Of a stretch of 11,400 nt of DNA, positions 7,099 to 11,400 are shown one piece after another. This DNA is from Candidatus Hodarchaeota archaeon (GTDB lineage: Archaea; Asgardarchaeota; Heimdallarchaeia; Hodarchaeales; Hodarchaeaceae), in NCBI GenBank assembly GCA_030589605.1, contig JAUUVJ010000080.1:1-11400 (forward strand), in the 5' to 3' direction. Below the pieces are notes generated by a model. That model saw only the letters and a program-made list of their open reading frames with translations, was not told where the DNA came from and made no database searches. The position numbers were made by a program, and so were the translations under genes. Numbering within the stretch: position 1 is the first letter of the stretch; the number at the start of each line of letters is the position of its first letter.

Positions 7099-8001
7099 TC
7101 TTTTCCTGATTTTCTCTAGCTGCGAAGTCTTATCAAAATTATACTTTTTGTTATCTAGGAGAGATCTTTCATTATCAACCAGTATAATTTCTGCATTCTT
7201 AATATCTGGTTCAAGAGGACAGTTAAATGAAGAATTTTTTACCGTATAAATTGCCGTTTTGATTTTTCCTTCGAAAGTCTCACAAAAAACTTTTACTGTC
7301 AAGGAATTATCAGATTTATTTTTTATTAATACATAGACTCTATCATTTTTAGTTATGGTTTTATCATTGTGACCCTTTGGTGAGATTAAAAATATATTAA
7401 TTCTATTCATAAATTTATTATTTTCTTCCAGTTTAAATCCAAATTTATGAAAAAACAGTTTATCTAGCTGAGGATAATAATCCAGAGACTTATTCCTAGT
7501 AGTTACTGGACTCATAGTATAAGATCGTTGTATGTTCATAAAATTAAAAGAATAAACTATAGGTAATCGCAACGGGTTATTTATTAAACGGAAATTTGAA
7601 TGAGAAGAAGAATAGCGATTTATTATTGGACTTCTGGAGGAAATTGAAATATCAGGAAGGATTCTAAAGGTATGTTCCTCATTAAAATACTCGTTCACGA
7701 TACCAGCAAGAGAATCTATCTCATCAAAAAAAGCACTAAATATACCTTCAAACCATCTTTCAATATTGTTAGGAGGGATTGAATCATGGATATAGATGCA
7801 GTTATCATAATCCAACCTTACTTTTTCAAAATTTTTGTCAAATGAGATAGGGAGAATTTGACCGTAAAGTAGATAGAGTTTCCCATCCTCTTTGATGAGG
7901 AGAACTTTAATTTCTAAGGAAAATGAGTTATTTGATAATTCTACCAATAATTTACGTAACACTGGCAAATAATTCTCAAATTGTGGCAAACTTAGGACCA
8001 T
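7081..8001 (-). CDS. Uncharacterised protein upstream of the exonuclease, 306 aa
   Basis: I do not recognise this protein. The frame opens at a GTG at 8023-8025, but the ATG at 7999-8001 is preferred because AGGTGAT sits 4-5 bases before it; an ATG at 8005-8007 is also possible. The N-terminal 110 residues read as an alpha/beta domain (LEIKVLLIKEDGKLYLLYGQ). A polar Ser/Asn/Arg-rich middle follows, then a C-terminal region of about 100 residues of alternating strands (DRVYVLIKNKSDNSLTVKVF, KTAIYTVKNSSF) that looks like an Ig-type beta sandwich, and a basic tail (LEKIRKRIRSGE). No catalytic motif, signal peptide or membrane span is seen. It lies about 100 bp before the DnaQ-like exonuclease on the same strand, suggesting a two-gene unit. 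Its end carries the in-frame duplication described separately. Confidence 0.7.
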   Translation of the reverse strand: MVLSLPQFENYLPVLRKLLVELSNNSFSLEIKVLLIKEDGKLYLLYGQILPISFDKNFEKVRLDYDNCIYIHDSIPPNNIERWFEGIFSAFFDEIDSLAGIVNEYFNEEHTFRILPDISISSRSPIINRYSSSHSNFRLINNPLRLPIVYSFNFMNIQRSYTMSPVTTRNKSLDYYPQLDKLFFHKFGFKLEENNKFMNRINIFLISPKGHNDKTITKNDRVYVLIKNKSDNSLTVKVFCETFEGKIKTAIYTVKNSSFNCPLEPDIKNAEIILVDNERSLLDNKKYNFDKTSQLEKIRKRIRSGE

Positions 8002-8054
8002 ATTCATCACCTTTTTCAAAAACACAAAACCAATTTTCAGTCTACTAGAATATT

Positions 8055-8225
8055 ATGTGTAGACATTTTATATTCGAAATACTGATTTCCTTATTACTCA
8101 TAATATTCTGTTTTATGCTATTTATTTCATCGACTGTTCAATCTGTTGGTATTGAGGGTACAGTTCTTCTACTAAACTGGTCTCTTTACATCCTTCCCTT
8201 GTCGGTTTTGCTTGTGGCATCTTAA
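8055..8225 (+). CDS. Small two-helix membrane protein, 56 aa
   Basis: An ATG at 8055 opens a 56-codon frame ending in TAA at 8223-8225. It encodes two strongly hydrophobic segments, FIFEILISLLLIIFCFMLFI and TVLLLNWSLYILPLSVLLVA, separated by a short polar turn, so it is a credible helical hairpin membrane peptide. In the same frame after the TAA the codons give VIVYYRRSL-stop, a charged tail typical of membrane proteins, which hints that the TAA could be a recent truncation. No SD is evident. The gene faces away from the minus-strand gene ending its 5' side at about 8001-8025, so the two would share a divergent promoter region. Confidence 0.4.
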   Translation: MCRHFIFEILISLLLIIFCFMLFISSTVQSVGIEGTVLLLNWSLYILPLSVLLVAS

Positions 8226-8519
8226 GTCATTGTTTATTATCGAAGGAGTTTATAAACTCAGAATTGACTCCATATATTTCCATTAACTAGAGTGGAATGT
8301 TAAATTCAATTGTAAAATGTAATGAACTTACTGTTATTTTGGTGAACTATGATTTATAACGTGCAAGTAGGAATTCTAAAAGCCTTCTACCGTTTGAATC
8401 TTTTGCATCCCGCAAATTCGTACACTATTAAGTTAGACAGTAACGCATCTCGTGACAAATTTTCATTATCGTCCATTCTAATTCACTCTATATGAATTTC
8501 AGGAGTGGTTATTTAGTAC
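8226..8519. other. Intergenic stretch with one tiny minus-strand frame
   Basis: No convincing gene. The only frame of interest is on the minus strand from an ATG at 8474-8476 to a TAG at 8387-8389 (MDDNENLSRDALLSNLIVYE..., 29 aa), continuing after the TAG as KAFRIPTCTL to a TAA at 8354-8356. It could be a small protein, a relic with a nonsense change, or chance. Confidence 0.3.
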
Positions 8520-8912
8520 TTATCTTATGAAAAATTTCAATAAAGATGATTTAAAGAGATCTAGCATTGAATTTTCAGAATCCCATTTCAGATTAACCAA
8601 ATTCTTTTGAAAATCCTGTAATGCAGCAATTTGATCATTCTTCCAGTGTAGCATGACAAAATCACGATATTCTTCTAAAAAATAGTGTAGAGTATATATT
8701 TCTTTAAAAAATGTAGTTAGTGGCACCAATAATAAGAATAGGAGTATGAAAATATTGTTCATATCTCCAGACAAGATAGCTAAACAATTATAACAAATGA
8801 AAGTTAATACTGCATTCCTAAACAGTAAAAATAATTTTTCAACCTTATAGAAATTGTATTTTCTCTCGATTTGAATTAAAAGCCTCTTCTTCAATCGTGA
8901 CGTTTCCTTCAT
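8520..8912 (-). CDS. Small membrane protein, 130 aa
   Basis: Two hydrophobic segments, at about 29-47 (LFRNAVLTFICYNCLAILS) and 53-69 (IFILLFLLLVPLTTFF), form a hairpin. A basic N-terminus (KETSRLKKRLLIQIERK) precedes it and a helical tail of about 60 residues (YFLEEYRDFVMLHWKNDQIA...) follows; both would lie on the cytoplasmic side by the positive-inside rule. No enzymatic motif and no family recognised. The ATG at 8912 lacks an SD, but an AT-rich TATA-like element at 8932-8943 lies at the distance expected for a leaderless transcript. It diverges from the plus-strand gene at 9125. Confidence 0.65.
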   Translation of the reverse strand: MKETSRLKKRLLIQIERKYNFYKVEKLFLLFRNAVLTFICYNCLAILSGDMNNIFILLFLLLVPLTTFFKEIYTLHYFLEEYRDFVMLHWKNDQIAALQDFQKNLVNLKWDSENSMLDLFKSSLLKFFIR

Positions 8913-8931
8913 TGATATAACAACACAATCT

Positions 8932-8943
8932 TTAATTAATTAA
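8932..8943 (-). promoter_or_regulatory. TATA-like element for the membrane protein gene
   Basis: TTAATTAATTAA is centred about 26 bases before the ATG at 8912. That is where an archaeal TATA box sits relative to the transcription start, so the transcript could begin at or next to the start codon. This agrees with the absence of an SD. Confidence 0.35.
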
Positions 8944-9063
8944 TCACCAACATGTTTAGAGATGATTTGAATATGAGTAAAATCGTTATCAAAATGAACA
9001 TGTCGTGATAGCAGTAAATAAGAGACATAAATAACTGTTTTTCTAATTCAAGAGAACAGAATC

Positions 9064-9100
9064 TTTATAATAAAAAATAACTCGAGAAATTTATAATAAA
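9064..9100 (+). promoter_or_regulatory. Duplicated TATA-like box upstream of the 9125 gene
   Basis: TTTATAATAAA occurs identically at 9064-9074 and 9090-9100. The second copy is centred about 30 bases before the GTG at 9125, fitting a leaderless or nearly leaderless transcript, and no SD is visible before the GTG. The first copy may be a second promoter or a leftover of local duplication. Confidence 0.45.
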
Positions 9101-9124
9101 CCAGCTAAATGATAAACTGAAGTT

Positions 9125-10207
9125 GTGAATAATTTGGAAAATCCTGATATTCAATTAGATGTAGATTACTCAAAAAGCTTATTTGAGTCATTAATGATTT
9201 ATTTAGCATGCTGGAGTTCTGAAAATTGGAAGCTTGCTGATTTATATGGTGAAAAGGGGTTTGTATCAGGAAAAAAAGAATCTCTATATGCGAACACCAT
9301 TAATCGAATAAAGAAATTACAGGAAAATGGAGTACCAATATCATACGAAAGATTGGACAAAAATAGGCCAAAAAAAAGCGGAATTATTGTTGTTAATCAT
9401 GACCAAATAACCTCAGAATTCACCACTCAAAATAATCTTACTTTAGATGTCGAAAAAACTATCCTAAACGAAGTAATTGAGACGGCTATCCCTCTATTAA
9501 GAATTCAATTCAAACATTACTATGAAGGACAAGATTTTACAAATAATATCTTAAAAAAGATTATTATTTATTATACATTTTTGTTTGAAAAGTGTACGGT
9601 CTGTATCAAATATTTTCCGATATTGATTTCTTTTCTCTATGCGATAAATAGTGAAGACGGGTTAACTAGTGATCATAAATACTCAGAGAAATGGGTAAAC
9701 ACTCTTAGTGCAAGCTCAAAACTTGGACTTGACCGAAAATTGATATTGTTCTTTCTATCCAAAATTCCAGGTATGGAAACTATAATGTCTCCCTCTGGAA
9801 TTAATCTTTCCTTATCATCCTTGATTCTTAGGACTTTAACTGAAACTGAATCAGATATTAGAATTGAAAAATTTAAAGAAACAATAAAATCCACTAGAAG
9901 AATCATCCCTTTTTATATCTGGGATAATGAAACGTATGATTACTTATATCTACTGCGTTTTCCTAAAGGAAGCTGGGATGAACATATTCCAGACAGATTG
10001 GATTACTATCTAGAAAATAAGGAAGAATTGTTTCAAAGATTTAAGATAATAAATCAAATGTTTCTGAATTTATTCGTGAAATTTTTATTAGTCGAGAATA
10101 TTGACTATAAAGGAGTAATGAAAATGGATTATGAAATACCAGTTAGAAACGGGAGAAGAAATATTCCAATGAAACTAGATCTTAAAACAGTAATAAATAA
10201 TGAGTAA
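9125..10207 (+). CDS. Uncharacterised 360-aa protein with probable N-terminal winged helix
   Basis: The first 90 residues look like a winged helix-turn-helix. A helix (SLFESLMIYLACWSSENW) is followed by KLADLYGEKG, then a recognition-like helix SLYANTINRIKKLQENGVPI, a short strand and a basic loop (ERLDKNRPKKSG) before strand IIVVN. The order suits DNA binding with a basic wing. The remaining 270 residues are mainly helical, with a short hydrophobic stretch (IKYFPILISFLYAI) probably buried rather than membrane, and no recognised motif. The start is GTG at 9125 by position relative to a TATA-like box; no nearby ATG in frame offers a better choice. It could regulate its own divergent promoter and the membrane protein gene (inference), but a non-regulatory role is equally open. 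Confidence 0.65.
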   Translation: MNNLENPDIQLDVDYSKSLFESLMIYLACWSSENWKLADLYGEKGFVSGKKESLYANTINRIKKLQENGVPISYERLDKNRPKKSGIIVVNHDQITSEFTTQNNLTLDVEKTILNEVIETAIPLLRIQFKHYYEGQDFTNNILKKIIIYYTFLFEKCTVCIKYFPILISFLYAINSEDGLTSDHKYSEKWVNTLSASSKLGLDRKLILFFLSKIPGMETIMSPSGINLSLSSLILRTLTETESDIRIEKFKETIKSTRRIIPFYIWDNETYDYLYLLRFPKGSWDEHIPDRLDYYLENKEELFQRFKIINQMFLNLFVKFLLVENIDYKGVMKMDYEIPVRNGRRNIPMKLDLKTVINNE

Positions 10208-10326
10208 TAAACTTGGGAGAGGATTGGTTAACGCATTTAAAGGCATAAATTGTCACACGGCCAGCTGCTTTTAGGGTCACTGTAGATATTGAAAAAAAAT
10301 TTTAAGTGAAATAGAAAGAATCTTCC

Positions 10327-10344
10327 TTAACCATTTTTGGTTAA
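10327..10344. promoter_or_regulatory. Perfect inverted repeat before the anchored-protein gene
   Basis: TTAACC at 10327-10332 pairs with GGTTAA at 10339-10344 around a 6-base ATTTTT loop. It ends 29 bases before the ATG at 10374, so it could be an operator overlapping the promoter. A terminator for the upstream gene is less likely because no T-run follows. Confidence 0.35.
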
Positions 10345-10373
10345 AAAGGATTAGCAAAAGAAGGAAAAATACT

Positions 10374-10872
10374 ATGAAAAGGAAGATTATGTCTTATCCA
10401 TATACTGCGCGCGGCCTGTCCAAAAAGACCAAAGACAGCCGTATTCAAAAGTTTGGTTTAATTTTTCTCATATTTTTTATTTTCGTATCCTCTTTTGGTT
10501 GCATCCTACCTCTTAATCAACCAATCTCCTACCAAGAAATAGAAGGGGAAAAACCTTCATTAAAATACCTAGAATCGTTTAGAACGAATTTGGAGATAGA
10601 ATATGAGAATTCTTTTTCTCTTGATTAAATGGGAAATACCAACTAATTCCTTGATAATGATTGAGATTGTAACAGATCAAGCTCTCACATTAAAAAACCG
10701 AAATACTAGCTATTCAGCCCTATTTGCGTATAATCGGACTCAAAAAGAAACAACAAAATCCTCGCTTGAAACTCCACCTATTCACCCAGGAAAGTATCAT
10801 TTACTCTTCACAAATTTAAACACAACCACAATCTCTTTAAAATATCATATTTTAGTGATGAAATCGCGCTAG
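10374..10872 (+). pseudogene. Exported or membrane-anchored protein split by a frameshift
   Basis: The first frame (10374-10628) starts at an ATG with GAAGG 9 bases upstream. A basic N-region of 26 residues precedes a hydrophobic segment (FGLIFLIFFIFVSSFGC, about 27-43), either a signal anchor or a lipoprotein-like signal; the residues before Cys43 do not form a classical lipobox. The frame ends YENSFSLD-stop. The next frame (to a TAG at 10870-10872) continues as KWEIPTNSLIMIEIVTDQAL and ends in HPGKYHLLFTNLNTTTISLK plus YHILVMKSR, the strand pattern of small secreted beta-sandwich domains. Removing one T from the T5 run near 10614-10619 makes one protein of about 165 aa. It is a real frameshift, a sequencing error or, less likely, recoding. 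Confidence 0.65.
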
Positions 10873-10929
10873 ATCATTAAGAACGAAATTTCTTCCTTTT
10901 AATGAGATCTAATGATCAAGTTTTTGATC
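10872..10929. repeat. Short inverted repeats downstream of the anchored-protein gene
   Basis: GATCATTA at 10872-10879 is matched by TAATGATC at 10910-10917, with a 30-base spacer. Overlapping the second arm, GATCAA (10914-10919) pairs with TTGATC (10924-10929) around a 4-base loop. The two alternative hairpins share bases. Neither is followed by a clear T-run. Confidence 0.3.
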
Positions 10930-11000
10930 CACCAGCAAATATATATGGTTTATATGAAAAACAAATTGATGAAAGGATACTGGATAAAATGCTAAGTTAA
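10902..11000 (+). CDS. Tiny open frame, 32 aa, possible small protein or relic
   Basis: ATG at 10902 to TAA at 10998-11000 encodes MRSNDQVFDPPANIYGLYEK followed by QIDERILDKMLS. Composition is protein-like and charged, but there is no good SD (TTCCTTTT precedes it) and no recognised family. It may be the remainder of a longer gene. Confidence 0.25.
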   Translation: MRSNDQVFDPPANIYGLYEKQIDERILDKMLS

Positions 11001-11089
11001 TTCTTGATAATTTTTTCATCTTCTTCTTTTTGCATCCACTCTATACTTTTTTTGAGTTTTTTCTGTGTGGATTTGCCTTCTAGAAGTAT
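10997..11089 (-). pseudogene. Short minus-strand C-terminal relic, overlapped by T-rich DNA
   Basis: A 30-codon frame ends at TAA (10997-10999) and reads ILLEGKSTQKKLKKSIEWMQ, then KEEDEKIIKN. It is Lys/Glu-rich and could be the tail of a lost protein. The low complexity means chance is quite possible. Confidence 0.2.
11005..11067 (+). terminator. T-rich tract, possible archaeal terminator
   Basis: Several oligo-T runs occur here in the plus-strand sense (ATTTTTTC, CTTTTTG, ACTTTTTTTG, GTTTTTTC). Archaeal RNA polymerase terminates at such runs without a hairpin, so this could end transcripts from the 10374 region before the promoter of the next gene. Confidence 0.35.
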
Positions 11090-11129
11090 TTAAAAAGGAG
11101 ATAGTGGCTCTTACTAGCTTCTATAAAGC

Positions 11130-11137
11130 TTTATAAT
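11130..11137 (+). promoter_or_regulatory. TATA-like box of the gene at the right edge
   Basis: TTTATAAT is centred about 39 bases before the ATG at 11173. A start about 25 bases downstream gives a short leader that would still contain the AGGTG SD at 11161-11165. Confidence 0.4.
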
Positions 11138-11172
11138 CTTAGCAGTCTCAGTAATTTACTAGGTGTAAAGAT

Positions 11173-11400
11173 ATGATTTCAAATGGGATGGCTCTTATAG
11201 GAGCAGGAAGCCATCAGTGGGCGAAAAATATCATAACAACCATTGATGAACATGACTATGCATGGCTTGATTGGACTTATGGCTTACCAGGACAAAAAGG
11301 AGACCAGATTAACCGACAGATTGACAATGATGGCTATTTTTATTTATACCTTTATCCATCATTGAGACAACCTATTGAATTTAAACTGAAAATTGTGAAG
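11173..11400 (+). CDS. 5' part of a gene cut by the window edge, possibly PUA/EVE-like
   Basis: ATG at 11173 has AGGTG 7 bases upstream and opens a frame that stays open for 76 codons to the window edge. The product reads MALIGAGSHQWAKNIITTID from residue 6, then HDYAWLDWTYGLP, KGDQINRQIDNDGYFYLYLY and PIEFKLKIVK. A Trp-rich start, a G-D segment, then an aromatic strand and a strand of the P-I-x-F-K-x-K-V type resemble N-terminal PUA/EVE-like modules, some of which are fused to nucleases or McrB-type GTPases. The call rests on strand pattern only and most of the gene is missing. Confidence 0.6.
   Translation, partial: MISNGMALIGAGSHQWAKNIITTIDEHDYAWLDWTYGLPGQKGDQINRQIDNDGYFYLYLYPSLRQPIEFKLKIVK

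Noticed and set aside
9673..9906. Minus-strand open frame inside the 9125 gene
   Set aside because: It is fully covered by the 360-aa gene, and no start signal or recognisable product is present.

Overview
The window looks like accessory DNA of an archaeon, most likely an Asgard lineage close to Heimdallarchaeia (inference, moderate confidence). The signs are AT-rich coding DNA, short SD motifs mixed with TATA-like boxes placed for leaderless starts, a SHOCT-containing exonuclease, and a response regulator whose C-terminal domain resembles the roadblock/longin-like domains I associate with Asgard proteins. No rRNA, tRNA or CRISPR array was found.

Layout. 1-1250: an IS4/IS701-like DDE transposase with an in-frame TAG near its N-terminus. 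Its 3' end abuts a frameshifted relic gene on the minus strand (1236-1909). 1910-3246: about 1.3 kb with no intact gene, holding several broken reading frames on both strands, an 11-bp inverted repeat and a 12-bp tandem repeat. 3247-5123: an intact plus-strand block with a response regulator, a 78-aa protein, a C2HC zinc-finger protein and a directly abutting 67-aa protein. 5124-5782: no intact gene, but a frameshifted minus-strand relic at 5430-5686 keeps deaminase-like HVE and PxCxxC motifs.

5783-8001 (minus): a two-gene unit of an unrecognised protein followed by a DnaQ-like exonuclease fused to a SHOCT segment and a C-terminal basic/beta domain. 8055-8912: small genes, including a 56-aa two-helix membrane peptide (plus) and a 130-aa membrane protein (minus). 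9125-10207 (plus): a 360-aa protein with a likely N-terminal winged helix, divergent from the membrane protein. Both divergent starts have TATA-like boxes at leaderless distance. 10374-10872: an exported or anchored protein split by one frameshift. 10902-11100: a tiny reading frame and a T-rich stretch. 11173 to the edge: the 5' part of another gene, possibly with a PUA/EVE-like domain.

A transposase, several decayed genes, a deaminase-like relic, a nuclease with an unknown partner and many small orphan genes suggest a turnover-prone, possibly defence-related, region. The best candidate for an undescribed system is the 5783-8001 nuclease/partner pair. The assignment as a system is inference only.
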